Source: Candidatus Dormiibacterota bacterium (GTDB lineage Bacteria; Chloroflexota; Dormibacteria; Aeolococcales; Aeolococcaceae). Taken from it: a stretch of 32,458 bases of DNA. Shown piece by piece: positions 23,066 through 32,072 of this stretch. The stretch is from the NCBI GenBank assembly GCA_036495095.1, contig DASXNK010000080.1, positions 1 through 32,458 of the forward strand, in the 5' to 3' direction. The translations under genes were made by a program, and so were the position numbers. Numbering within the stretch: position 1 is the first letter of the stretch; each line of letters opens with the position of its first letter. A model generated the notes under the pieces. It searched no databases. It had not been told where the DNA came from and was given only the letters and a program-made list of their open reading frames with translations.

Positions 23066-23821
23066 TCAGGTCTTGCGGTGCCCCTCCACCAGCGCGATCA
23101 CCCCGGCGAGCCGGTCGAGGACCGCGTCGGGCGCGGTCTCGCCGCCGGGGTCGGCACGGTGCTCGCGGAGCAGGGCGGCGCGCATCCCCACCGCGTGGGC
23201 GCCGTCGACGTCCTCGCGGCCGCGGTCGCCGACCATCAGCGTCTCCTCGGGGCGGGCGTCGAGCTCGGCGAGGGCGCGCTCGAAGATCACCGGCGAGGGC
23301 TTGCGCCAGCCCACCCCGCTGGAGAACACGGCGGCGTCGAGCAGCGGCAGCAGGCCGAGCCGGGCGAGCTGCTGGTGCATGCTCGCCGCCCGGTACGGGG
23401 CGTTCGAGACCAGCCCCAGCCGCAGCCCCCGGCGGCGCAGCTCGCGCAGGGTGGGGACGGTGTCGGGGGCGACGCTGATCCCCTCCACCCAGGCATCCTG
23501 CTCGAGGCGGCGGACGTCGTCGAGCAGCGCCGCGGTGAGCTCGAGGCCGAGGGCGCGGTAGGCGGCGGCGGTGACCGGCTCGAGGTCGATCTCCTCGAGG
23601 CCGCCGCCCCGCTCGTGGGCCTCGACCGCGGCCTCGACGACGTCGTGGACGGCGGTGAGCAGCCGCGCGCCCTCGGGGACGGCGACCCGGAGCCGGGCGG
23701 CGAGCAGGCGGGAGATCCGCTCGTGGGCGCGCTCGAGGGCGGCCTCGGGGCGCCGGTAGGTGACCAGGGTGAGGCCGTAGTCGAAGAGCACCGCGGCCGG
23801 GGGCGGGCCGTCGAGCCTCAT
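23066..23821 (-). CDS. HAD-superfamily hydrolase with atypical motif I
   Basis: A 251-residue HAD subfamily IA-type protein. Motif I is FDYGLTL, so the nucleophile D14 is kept but the usual second Asp (general acid, +2) is Gly16. Motif II is LVSNAP, motif III is K in WRKPSPVIF, and motif IV is VGDRGREDVDGA. The alpha-helical cap is about 20-110. DxG variants exist among HAD proteins; activity may be altered. The ATG at 23821 overlaps the larB stop (ATGA), so it is co-translated with larB. Substrate unknown. Confidence 0.9.
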   Translation of the reverse strand: MRLDGPPPAAVLFDYGLTLVTYRRPEAALERAHERISRLLAARLRVAVPEGARLLTAVHDVVEAAVEAHERGGGLEEIDLEPVTAAAYRALGLELTAALLDDVRRLEQDAWVEGISVAPDTVPTLRELRRRGLRLGLVSNAPYRAASMHQQLARLGLLPLLDAAVFSSGVGWRKPSPVIFERALAELDARPEETLMVGDRGREDVDGAHAVGMRAALLREHRADPGGETAPDAVLDRLAGVIALVEGHRKT

Positions 23822-24597
23822 CCCACCCAGGGATCGTCGGAGCGGCGCCGGGCGATCAGGGCGGCAGCCGCCCCGGCGCCCACCCCGTTGTCGACGTTGA
23901 CCACCACCAGCCCGGGGGCGCAGCCCTGGAGCATGGAGAGCAGCGCCGCCCGGCCCCGCCCGCCGGCGCCGTAGCCGGTGGAGACGGGCAGCCCGATCAC
24001 CGGCAGCCCGGCGAGGCCGGCGACCACCGATGCCAGGGCCCCGTCCATCCCCGCCGCCACCACCAGCGCGTCGGCGCCGGCGCCGAGCATGGCGCCGAGG
24101 GGGGCGAAGAGCCGCTCCAGGCCGGCCACGCCGACGTCGACCGCGGTGGTGGTGGCGCAGCCCGCCGCCTCGCAGACCATCCGCGCCTCGGCGAGCGGCT
24201 CGATGTCGGAGGTGCCGGCGGCGACCAGCCCGACCAGGCCCCGCCGGGCCGGCTCCACCGCGTCCGGGGCCACCAGCCGGCAGCAGCGGCGGCCGTGGGC
24301 CTCGAGGCGGGCGCCCCGGGCCACCGCCACCGCCTCGACGGCCCGGCGGTGGCGGGGACGCATCCGGCTCACGCACGCCGAGCCGGTGCGCTCGAGCAGG
24401 GCGGCGGTGATCTCCGCGACCTCGTCGGGATGCTTGGGGCCGGCGAGCACCACCTCGGGGATGCCGGTGCGCATCCGCCGCCCGAGGTCGAGGACGGCGA
24501 TCTCGCCGAGGCGTTCGACCCCCTCGCCGCGGAGCAGCCCGGCCGCCTCCTCGGGGCTCAGCTCGCCGCGAGCGACGCGGTGGAGGAGCTCGAGCAC
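23818..24597 (-). CDS. larB: LarB, nickel-pincer cofactor biosynthesis carboxylase/hydrolase
   Basis: A 259-residue protein. The C-terminal half is AIR-carboxylase-like (PurE fold), with GTSDIEPLAEARMVCEAAG, AAGMDGALASVVAGL, PVIGLPVSTGYG and NVDNGVGAGAAAA, all typical of LarB. LarB carboxylates nicotinic acid adenine dinucleotide in the first step of the cofactor used by LarA-type racemases. LarC, LarE and LarA are not in this window. The GTG start at 24597 has TAAGCT (24609-24604) 6 nt upstream, suggesting its own leaderless promoter inside the operon. Its first 40 bp overlap the upstream gene in another frame. Confidence 0.92.
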   Translation of the reverse strand: MLELLHRVARGELSPEEAAGLLRGEGVERLGEIAVLDLGRRMRTGIPEVVLAGPKHPDEVAEITAALLERTGSACVSRMRPRHRRAVEAVAVARGARLEAHGRRCCRLVAPDAVEPARRGLVGLVAAGTSDIEPLAEARMVCEAAGCATTTAVDVGVAGLERLFAPLGAMLGAGADALVVAAGMDGALASVVAGLAGLPVIGLPVSTGYGAGGRGRAALLSMLQGCAPGLVVVNVDNGVGAGAAAALIARRRSDDPWVG

Positions 24598-25199
24598 CCG
24601 AGTAGCTTACCGGGGCCGCCACCATCGCCCGGTGGCGCAGCCCCGGGTGAGCTCGCCTCCCCGCCGCCGCCGCCGCCGCCGCCACCGCCGCCACCGCGGC
24701 CGCGCCGGCCCGAGGGACGGCGGCGGCGGCGGCGGGCTCCGGTGGCCGCCCCCTCGGCCGGAGGCGGCGCGGCCGCGGCGGCCGCGGCCTCCGGGGGCCG
24801 CCTCTGCCGGCGCTGCTGCTGCGGCGGCGGCTGCTGCTGCTGAGAGGCCGATGCCGCCGGCGCCTCCTGGCCGCCACCCCGCCCGCCGCGGCCGCGGCGG
24901 CGGCCGGTGGTCGTCCTGCCGCGGGGCCCTCCGAAGCGGTCGAAGAAGGCCATCACCGGGTGCTTCGCCGAGGGCGTGCCCGCCACCGCGTCCGGGTTGG
25001 CGGCGATCCGGGCGGCGTACTCGGCGAGGAGCTCCTCGAGCGGCCGCTTGTTCTTCGAGGCGGGCGCGACGTTCTCCGCCCAGGGCTGGTACTTGGCGGA
25101 GTTCTCCGGGCTCACCGGGTCACCGAGGTCGGGGATCTGCTCGAGGACGCTGTCGATCGCCCGCTGGACCAGGCTGTCGGCGTCGCCGGCGGCGGTCAC
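24558..25199 (-). CDS. Disordered RGG/poly-Gly-rich protein with short folded N-terminus
   Basis: A 213-residue protein. Residues 1-85 look folded (VQRAIDSVLEQIPDLGDPVS, then KYQPWAENVAPASKNKRPLE and EYAARIAANPDA). The remainder is disordered: GRRRGRGGRGGG, a Gln/Pro run, ARRRRRRPSGRRGRG, a run of more than ten Gly, and a Ser-rich end. RGG-like tails often bind RNA or drive condensation; that is inference. The GTG at 25199 overlaps the Nudix stop (GTGA). The C-terminus overlaps larB by 40 bp. The Gly run is encoded by a CCG/CCA triplet tract on the plus strand, so it could vary in length in frame. Confidence 0.7.
   Translation of the reverse strand: MTAAGDADSLVQRAIDSVLEQIPDLGDPVSPENSAKYQPWAENVAPASKNKRPLEELLAEYAARIAANPDAVAGTPSAKHPVMAFFDRFGGPRGRTTTGRRRGRGGRGGGQEAPAASASQQQQPPPQQQRRQRRPPEAAAAAAAPPPAEGAATGARRRRRRPSGRRGRGGGGGGGGGGGGEASSPGAAPPGDGGGPGKLLGCSSSSTASLAAS
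24661..24725 (-). repeat. Triplet tract encoding poly-Gly
   Basis: Near-perfect CCG repeats with two CCA interruptions (plus strand), followed by CGG-rich triplets. Because units are triplets, slippage would keep the frame. Confidence 0.6.
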
Positions 25200-25786
25200 A
25201 TTCCCTCCTCCAGCGGAGGCAGCAGGCCGGCGAGGGCGAGGCCGCCGAGGGTCTTGCAGTCGGTCTGGCCGGTGCGCACCAGCTCGGCCACCTCGCCGGG
25301 CTGGAAGATGCGGACGTCGAGGAGCTCGTCGGGGTCGGTCGCCGCGGTGCCCTCGGCAAGCCCCTCGGCACGGAAGAACCAGAGGATCTCGCGGGAGTAC
25401 CCGGGGGAGACGCAGGCCTCGCCGAGCGCCCGCCAGCGGGCGGCGGTGTAGCCGGTCTCCTCCTGCAGCTCGCGCCGGGCGGTGATCGCCGGGTCCTCGC
25501 CCTCCTCCCGGGTGCCGGCGGGGATCTCCCAGAGCGCCCCCTCGCAGGCGTGCCGCCACTGGCGGACGAGGAGGATGCCGCCCGCGGAGACGGTCGCCAC
25601 GATGGCGACCGCCCCGCGGTGATGCACGATCTCGCGCCGCGCCTGGTGCCCGTCGGGCAGCCGCACCTCGTCCTCGTAGACGTGGAGCAGGCGGCCGTCG
25701 TAGACGGGCCGGCGGGACACCAGCGTCTCGCGCAGGTGGTCGACGGCGCTCGAGGTATCCGCGCTCACGCGCGGAGTCTGCGACAT
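25196..25786 (-). CDS. Nudix hydrolase, ADP-ribose pyrophosphatase type
   Basis: A 196-residue protein. The Nudix box is complete: G-TREEG-E ... RELQEETG (about 95-117), with the catalytic REXXEE. The layout VYDGRLLHVYEDEVRLPDG, then VVATVSAGGILLVRQWR-like strands and WEIPAG, is that of ADP-ribose/NDP-sugar pyrophosphatases (NudF-like). It would hydrolyse ADP-ribose to AMP and ribose 5-phosphate. Start ATG 25786; a GTG seven codons later is possible. It is the first gene of the Nudix / RGG protein / larB / HAD unit, with short overlaps at each junction. Confidence 0.92.
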   Translation of the reverse strand: MSQTPRVSADTSSAVDHLRETLVSRRPVYDGRLLHVYEDEVRLPDGHQARREIVHHRGAVAIVATVSAGGILLVRQWRHACEGALWEIPAGTREEGEDPAITARRELQEETGYTAARWRALGEACVSPGYSREILWFFRAEGLAEGTAATDPDELLDVRIFQPGEVAELVRTGQTDCKTLGGLALAGLLPPLEEGM

Positions 25787-25830
25787 CTCCGGCCCCGGGC
25801 GCGGCCCGGTCCGGTCAGCGGGTCAGTCCG

Positions 25831-26415
25831 TCAGGCGCAGCCCCATGCGCGGGCGCCGCCGTGGGACAGCATGGTCGCGGTGATCTCCGCCTGCTGGGAG
25901 GGGTCCCAGACGTCGGTCCCGCCATGGGCGCGGAAGGTCGACATGAGGAACTGGAAGATCCCGTAGTAGGGCCCCACCGGATTGAAGGCGTGGGGACGGA
26001 GGCCGGATTCGCACCGTGCGATCTTCACCATCCAGTCCGGGGACACTCCGTGGCGCGCCGCGGCGGCACGGATGATGCCCTCGACCGAATCGGGTGCGAG
26101 CACGGGTCCGACCGGGAGGCCCAGAGCGGCCGCGGGAGTGGTCGCCGGGCGAGCGGGCCTCGGCGCCCTGTGGGGCGGGCTCAGGATGGGAAGAGCCGTC
26201 GCTGTCGGATCGGGAAGACCCACCTGGGGGTCGCGTACGAGGAGCGGCTTGATCGAGCGCTCGAGGCCCGTGACGCTGGCGGGGGCCACGAAGGCCACCT
26301 GCTGGGATACGGTCGCCGCGGCCAGGTGGCTCCGGGCGAGGATGGCGAAGATCGGGGCGAGGAGGAGGACGAAGAGTCCCGCCATCACGCCCCGCGTTCG
26401 TTGTGGCAACCGCAA
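25831..26415 (-). CDS. Membrane-anchored lytic transglycosylase-like (Rpf/SLT) protein
   Basis: A protein of about 194 residues. An Arg-containing N-terminus and one TM or signal segment (about 11-30, VMAGLFVLLLAPIFAILARS) precede a Pro-rich linker and a lysozyme-like domain (about 120-194): WMVKIARCESGLRPHAFNP, then YYGIFQFLMSTFRAHGGTDVW, ending AWGCA. The Glu of CESG fits the catalytic acid, and two Cys residues may form a disulfide. It would cleave peptidoglycan. I prefer the TTG at 26415 because GGAGG lies 7 nt upstream; GTG 26463 lacks a ribosome site. It has a long leader. Confidence 0.82.
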   Translation of the reverse strand: MRLPQRTRGVMAGLFVLLLAPIFAILARSHLAAATVSQQVAFVAPASVTGLERSIKPLLVRDPQVGLPDPTATALPILSPPHRAPRPARPATTPAAALGLPVGPVLAPDSVEGIIRAAAARHGVSPDWMVKIARCESGLRPHAFNPVGPYYGIFQFLMSTFRAHGGTDVWDPSQQAEITATMLSHGGARAWGCA

Positions 26416-26747
26416 ATACAAACCTCCCAAAGCTTCTGTCCCCCCTTCTCGGTGCACGCGCACTCAGCGGACGCGACGGAGGTGGAGCCCTGCGACATCC
26501 ACCACTGTCTCGGGTGGGATCGCCGCCCCCGGACTCCGGTCCTCACAACCCGGGCACGAGAGATCGGCGAGCGGCGGATGAGAGGGCTAACCGGCCGCGT
26601 CGGCGGCACCCTATCACAGGTATCCCGCTCAACGCCAACCCCGACCGGTGGGGGGCGGGCGCCGCGACACCGCCGCGGTGAGCCTGTCAACGGACCGTTG
26701 ATGGGCGGTGTCCGATCCTCGACGGGGGCGAACATACGATCCGCGAC
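26416..26747. promoter_or_regulatory. Divergent upstream region with a long leader for the transglycosylase
   Basis: On the minus strand a TAGGGT box (26613-26608) would start a transcript of about 185 nt before the start codon. The leader is GC-rich with an 11-bp palindrome (CCGGA-G-TCCGG, plus 26529-26539). On the plus strand, TACGAT (26735-26740) is the deacetylase -10. I could not match the leader to a known riboswitch. Confidence 0.4.
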
Positions 26748-27824
26748 ATGCCCCCCTCGCGGGTGCGGCCGCGCCCGACGCTCCCCGGCCGCCGCCTCGC
26801 CCTCACCGCCGTCGCGCTCGCCTGCGCGCTGGTCGCCACCGTGCCCGGGGCACTCGTCGACGCCGGCCGGCCGCTGCCCGAGACCGCCGCCGCCGCCCCG
26901 GTCACCGACCCTCCCTCCGGCTCGGCCGTCCCGGCGGTGAGCATCGAGGACACCGCCGACGGCGCCGGCATCCCGCTCGCCGACCTCCTGCTCCCCGGCA
27001 ACGAGGACCGCCTGCTCTCCGCCCTGCCCCACGACGCCGTCGACGTCCGCCGCCGCTCCGGGCCGCGCCTGGTCGTGCCCATCCTCATGTATCACTACAT
27101 CCGGGTGAACCCGCTGCCGCACGACCGCCTCGGCGGCAGCCTCTCGGTGACCCCCCGGGACTTCGCCGCCCAGATGGCGCTGCTCCACCACGCGGGGGTG
27201 ACCACGGTGACCCTCGACGACGTGGTCGCCGCGCTCGGCGGCGGCCGGCCGCTGCCGCCGCGGGCGGTGGTGCTGACCTTCGACGACGGGTACCGGGACT
27301 TCACCACCGCGGCGGTCCCGGTGCTCCGGTCCCACGGGTTCCGGGCCACCGTGTTCGTGGTCAGCGGCTTCCTCGGCCGTCCCGGCTACATGACCGCGGC
27401 CGACGTGGTCGCCGCCGCCGCCGCGGGGATGACCATCGGAGCCCACACCGTCCACCACGTCCAGCTCGCCCACATCCCCGCATCCCTCGCCCGGGTGGAG
27501 ATCGAGGTCTCCCGCCAGCAGCTGGAGCAGCTCTCCGGGCAGCCGGTGAACGACTTCGCCTACCCCTACGGCGACACCTCGCGCACGGTCCAGGCGATGG
27601 TGGCGGCGGCCGGCTTTCACGACGCCGTCACCACCGCCTTCGCCGCCTCCGAGGAGCCCCGCCAGCAGCTCAGCCTGAGCCGGGTGCGGATCGAGGGCGG
27701 AGACAGCCTGGCCACCGTCGCCGCCAAGGTGCTGGCCCCGCTCGGCCTCCGCCGGGCGCCGGGGCCGGCCACCCTGCCCTCCCCCACCGGCCTGGCCGAG
27801 CGCGTCGCCGGCGCCCCGTACTAG
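26748..27824 (+). CDS. Polysaccharide deacetylase (NodB/CE4)
   Basis: A 358-residue exported enzyme. A basic N-terminus and signal or anchor (about 15-37) are followed by a linker and the NodB domain: PILMYHYI (strand 1), TFDDGYRDF (motif 1, with the DD pair), HTVHHVQLAH (motif 2, metal His residues) and FAYPYGD (motif 3). It would remove N- or O-acetyl groups from a cell-wall or surface polysaccharide. The ATG at 26748 has TACGAT 7 nt upstream. It is divergent from the transglycosylase, so both may act in wall remodelling. Confidence 0.92.
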   Translation: MPPSRVRPRPTLPGRRLALTAVALACALVATVPGALVDAGRPLPETAAAAPVTDPPSGSAVPAVSIEDTADGAGIPLADLLLPGNEDRLLSALPHDAVDVRRRSGPRLVVPILMYHYIRVNPLPHDRLGGSLSVTPRDFAAQMALLHHAGVTTVTLDDVVAALGGGRPLPPRAVVLTFDDGYRDFTTAAVPVLRSHGFRATVFVVSGFLGRPGYMTAADVVAAAAAGMTIGAHTVHHVQLAHIPASLARVEIEVSRQQLEQLSGQPVNDFAYPYGDTSRTVQAMVAAAGFHDAVTTAFAASEEPRQQLSLSRVRIEGGDSLATVAAKVLAPLGLRRAPGPATLPSPTGLAERVAGAPY

Positions 27825-27848
27825 CTCCGCCCACCAACTTACTGTTCG

Positions 27849-27895
27849 ATCAATTGATAGTGCGGTTGCAGGGATTCGCCCGGGGCTGATAGCGT
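27849..27895 (+). promoter_or_regulatory. Promoter of the small Ser/Pro-rich protein
   Basis: TTGCAG (27866-27871) and TAGCGT (27890-27895) are spaced 18 bp. ATCAATTGAT (27849-27858), a perfect 10-bp palindrome in an AT-rich patch, lies just upstream and may be an operator. Confidence 0.5.
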
Positions 27896-27931
27896 GGGTC
27901 GGGTACCTCGTGACCCTCTCGGGAGATGTCC

Positions 27932-28303
27932 ATGAGCTCTCTGCCGCCGTCGCCGCGCGCCCCGACCCCACCTCCCGACCGCCCCCGGCGCCGATCCCAG
28001 CGCGGTCAGAACACCGCCTCGATGATCGCCGGGGTGGCTGCCCTGATCACCGCCGTCGGCGGCACCGTCGGCATCCTCGTCCAGACCGGGGTGATCGGCC
28101 ACCATGCCGCCGCCCCGGCGACGAGCCCGTCACCGGGCGCCTCCCCGTCGCCCGGCGGCGGCGCCTCGCCGTCGTCCTCGGACAGCCCGTTCGGGACCAC
28201 CGCGTCGCCGAGCCCGGGATCGTCGCCGACTCCGAGCCCGAGCCCGTCGCCGACCCCCGGCAGCACCCCCACCCCGGGCGGGGGCGGCATCCTGTTCCAC
28301 TGA
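27932..28303 (+). CDS. Small membrane protein with Ser/Pro-rich exterior
   Basis: A 123-residue protein with a basic, Pro-rich N-terminus (about 5-28), one TM (about 31-55, SMIAGVAALITAVGGTVGIL) and a low-complexity SPSPGA/TPSPSP tail. No domain is recognised. The ATG at 27932 has GGGAG at 27921-27925 (6-nt spacing); the ATG at 27926 directly abuts that site and is unlikely. The tail resembles surface stalks in other proteins of this genome. Confidence 0.7.
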   Translation: MSSLPPSPRAPTPPPDRPRRRSQRGQNTASMIAGVAALITAVGGTVGILVQTGVIGHHAAAPATSPSPGASPSPGGGASPSSSDSPFGTTASPSPGSSPTPSPSPSPTPGSTPTPGGGGILFH

Positions 28304-28328
28304 GAGGGCGCGGGGGGACGCCCCTCAG
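28300..28328. terminator. Bidirectional hairpin containing both stop codons
   Basis: CTGAGAGGGCG pairs with CGCCCCTCAG (one bulged A). The 5' arm carries the TGA of the plus-strand gene and the 3' arm carries the pyrE stop on the minus strand. Confidence 0.7.
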
Positions 28329-28888
28329 GCGCCGGCGGGGGCGGGGAACTCGCTGCGCCGGAAGAGGGCGTGGAGGGGCAGGCCGGCGGCGCTGAGCGCG
28401 GCCTCGCCACCCTCCTCGCGGTCGACGAGGGCGAGCGCCTCGACCACCTCGGCGCCGGTGCCGCGCACCTGCTCCAGGGCGGTGAGGAAGCCGGCGCCGG
28501 TGGTGACCACGTCGTCGACCAGCAGGCAGCGGTCGTGGGGGCCGAGCGAGGGGCCCTCGATCGCCCGGCCGGTGCCGTGCTGCTTGGTCTCCTTGCGGAC
28601 GATGAAGGCGCGCAGCGGGATCGGGTCGGTGCCGCTCAGCGCCACCACCCCGGCGGCGATCGGGTCGGCGCCCAGGGTGAGGCCGCCCACCGCGCTCACC
28701 TCGAGCTCGCGGCAGCGGTCGAGGATGAGGCGGGAGGCGAGGTAGAGCCCCCGGCCCTCCAGGGTCACCTGCTTGCCGTCGAAGTAGAAGTCGCTGCGGC
28801 GGCCGCTGCTGAGCAGGAAGTCGCCGTAGCGGAAGGACCGGCGGTGGAGCAGCGCCTGGAGCTCGGCCCGGAGCGCCTCGCCGGTCAC
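28325..28888 (-). CDS. pyrE: Orotate phosphoribosyltransferase
   Basis: A 187-residue pyrimidine enzyme: orotate plus PRPP gives OMP. The PRPP loop is LLVDDVVTTGAG (about 121-132), the N-terminal part has DFLLSSGRRSDFYFDGK, and the flexible loop is RKETKQHGTG. The GTG at 28888 overlaps the gcvPB stop (GTGA), so it is translated from the glycine cleavage transcript. No other pyr gene is adjacent, which is an unusual setting for pyrE. Confidence 0.95.
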   Translation of the reverse strand: MTGEALRAELQALLHRRSFRYGDFLLSSGRRSDFYFDGKQVTLEGRGLYLASRLILDRCRELEVSAVGGLTLGADPIAAGVVALSGTDPIPLRAFIVRKETKQHGTGRAIEGPSLGPHDRCLLVDDVVTTGAGFLTALEQVRGTGAEVVEALALVDREEGGEAALSAAGLPLHALFRRSEFPAPAGA

Positions 28889-30404
28889 GTGCTGCTCGTG
28901 TCCGGGGACCAGCGCAGCACCGGCCGCCGCGCCGCCTGCACCTCGTCGACGCGCTCGACCGGGGCGTTGTGCGGCGCCGCCTGGACGAACGCGAGGTCGG
29001 CCTCGGCCTCGTCGACGATGGTCGCGAGGATGTCGGCGAGCCCGTCGAGGCTGCGCCGCGACTCGGTCTCGGTGGGCTCGAACATCATCGCCTCGGGCAC
29101 CGTGGTGGGGAAGTACACGGTCGGCGGGTAGACGCCGAAGTCGATCATCCGCTTGGCCACGTCCATCGCCCTCAGGCCGGGGACGCGGCCGCCGCGGGTC
29201 GTGGCCACGAACTCGTGCATGGTGGGGGCGTCGACGGCCATCGCGAAGAGGCCGCGCAGCCGGGCCTGCAGGTAGCGGGCGTTGAGCACCGCGTCCCGGG
29301 CCACCTGGGGGAGGGTGTCGCCGTAGGCGCGGATGTAGGCGTAGGCGCGGACGAGCATGCCCACGTTGCCGTGGAAGGCGCGCACCTTGCCGATGCTGTG
29401 GGGGCGGTCGTCGTCGAGGAGGAAGCGGTCACCGTCCCTCTCGACCGTGGGTGAGGGCAGGAGGTCGACCAGCGCCGGCGCGACCCCCACCGGGCCGGCC
29501 CCGGGGCCGCCGCCGCCGTGGGGGGTCGAGAAGGTCTTGTGGAGGTTGAGGTGGACCACGTCGAACCCCATGTCGCCGGGCCGGGCGATGCCCACCAGGG
29601 CGTTGAGATTGGCGCCGTCGTAGTAGAGGAGCGCACCCGCCTCGTGGGCGGCCTCGGCGATCTCGAGGATCTCGGTCTCGAAGACCCCGAGGGTGTTGGG
29701 GTTGGTCATCATCACCGCGGCGGTGGTGCCGTCGAGGTGGCGGCGGAGGTCGGCGACGTCGACGGTGCCCTGGGCGGTGCTGCGCAGCGTCACCACCTCG
29801 AGCCCGCTCATCCCCGCCGAGGCGGGATTGGTGCCGTGGGCGCTGTCGGGGACGAGCACCCGGGTGCGCCCGGAGTCGCCGCGGGCGGCGTGGTGGGCCT
29901 GGATCATCCGCAGGCCGGTCCACTCGCCGTGGGCGCCGGCGGCGGGCTGCAGCGACATCCGCGCCATCCCGGTGATCGCCGCGAGCAGCCGCTCCAGCTC
30001 CCACATCAGCTCGAGCGTGCCCTGGACGTCGGCGGCGTCCTGGTAGGGGTGGAGGTCGGCGAAGCCGTCGAGCCCGGCCAGGTGCTCGTCGACGATCGGG
30101 TTGTACTTCATGGTGCAGGAGCCCAGCGGGTACATCCCCTGGTGGAGGTTGTGGTTGCGCCGGGCGAGGCGGCCGAGGTGACGGGCGAGCACCGGCTCGG
30201 CCACCGCGGGGATCGCGGCGGGGGCGCGGCGGAGCAGCCGCGACGGCAGCAGCTGGTCGAGCGGCGGCACCGGCACGCCGGCGGCGGGCACCCGGGGGGA
30301 GGCGTCGAGGTCACCGCCGAGCTCGAAGACGACCGGGTCGGCACCCGCCCAGGCGGCCTCCGGCGGCGAGCCGCCGGCGGGACGGGCGTGCCCGTTGCCG
30401 GAGC

Positions 30405-30408
<4 letters not shown>
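28885..30408 (-). CDS. gcvPB: Glycine dehydrogenase (decarboxylating) subunit 2
   Basis: A 507-residue PLP subunit of the P-protein. The Schiff-base Lys lies in HLNLHKTFSTPHGGGGPG. Other family segments include GMYPLGSCTMKYNP, QPAAGAHGEWTGL and PDSAHGTNPASAGM. With GcvPA it decarboxylates glycine and passes the aminomethyl group to lipoyl-GcvH. The N-terminal 25 residues are an extra Gly/Pro-rich stretch. The ATG at 30408 overlaps the gcvPA stop (ATGA). gcvT and gcvH are not in the window. Confidence 0.97.
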
Positions 30409-31772
<1,364 letters not shown>

Positions 31773-31859
31773 CGCCTCCAAGTATGCCGCGCCGTGCCGT
31801 ACCGACCGGCGGGCGTGCCCGGGCCCGTGATTCCCTCAGAGTTGGTACCCTGGGTTCAC

Positions 31860-32072
31860 ATGGCGAAGCGCACCACCGTGTCCATCGACGACGTCCTCAC
31901 CGCGGTCGAGACCGCCCGCGACAAGGTGATGGCCGACGAGGTCAAGCAGCTCATCAAGCTGGGCCTGCCGAAGAACGTCGCCCTGAAGATGGTCGCCGAG
32001 CGCTACCGCCAGCGCGGCGAGGGCGACGAGGGCGAGCAGGGCGAGCAGTCGCCCTGGCCGGACATGGGCTAG
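31860..32072 (+). CDS. Small basic/acidic helical protein
   Basis: A 70-residue protein. An N-terminal RTTVSIDDVL is followed by helices (ADEVKQLIKLGLPKNVALKM) and an acidic Gly/Glu tail. The start resembles a ribbon-helix-helix strand, but the rest does not clearly fit, so no family is claimed. The ATG at 31860 has TACCCT (31846-31851) 8 nt upstream, consistent with a leaderless message. It is divergent from gcvPA. Its TAG shares CTAG with the stop of the next gene on the other strand. Confidence 0.72.
   Translation: MAKRTTVSIDDVLTAVETARDKVMADEVKQLIKLGLPKNVALKMVAERYRQRGEGDEGEQGEQSPWPDMG

Noticed and set aside
26416-26613. c-di-AMP (ydaO) riboswitch before the transglycosylase
   Set aside because: Context is right but I do not see the conserved sequence blocks; left as an unassigned leader.
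31773-31859. Glycine riboswitch upstream of gcvPA
   Set aside because: Only 87 bp are available and the promoter box lies 8 nt from the ATG, leaving no leader.
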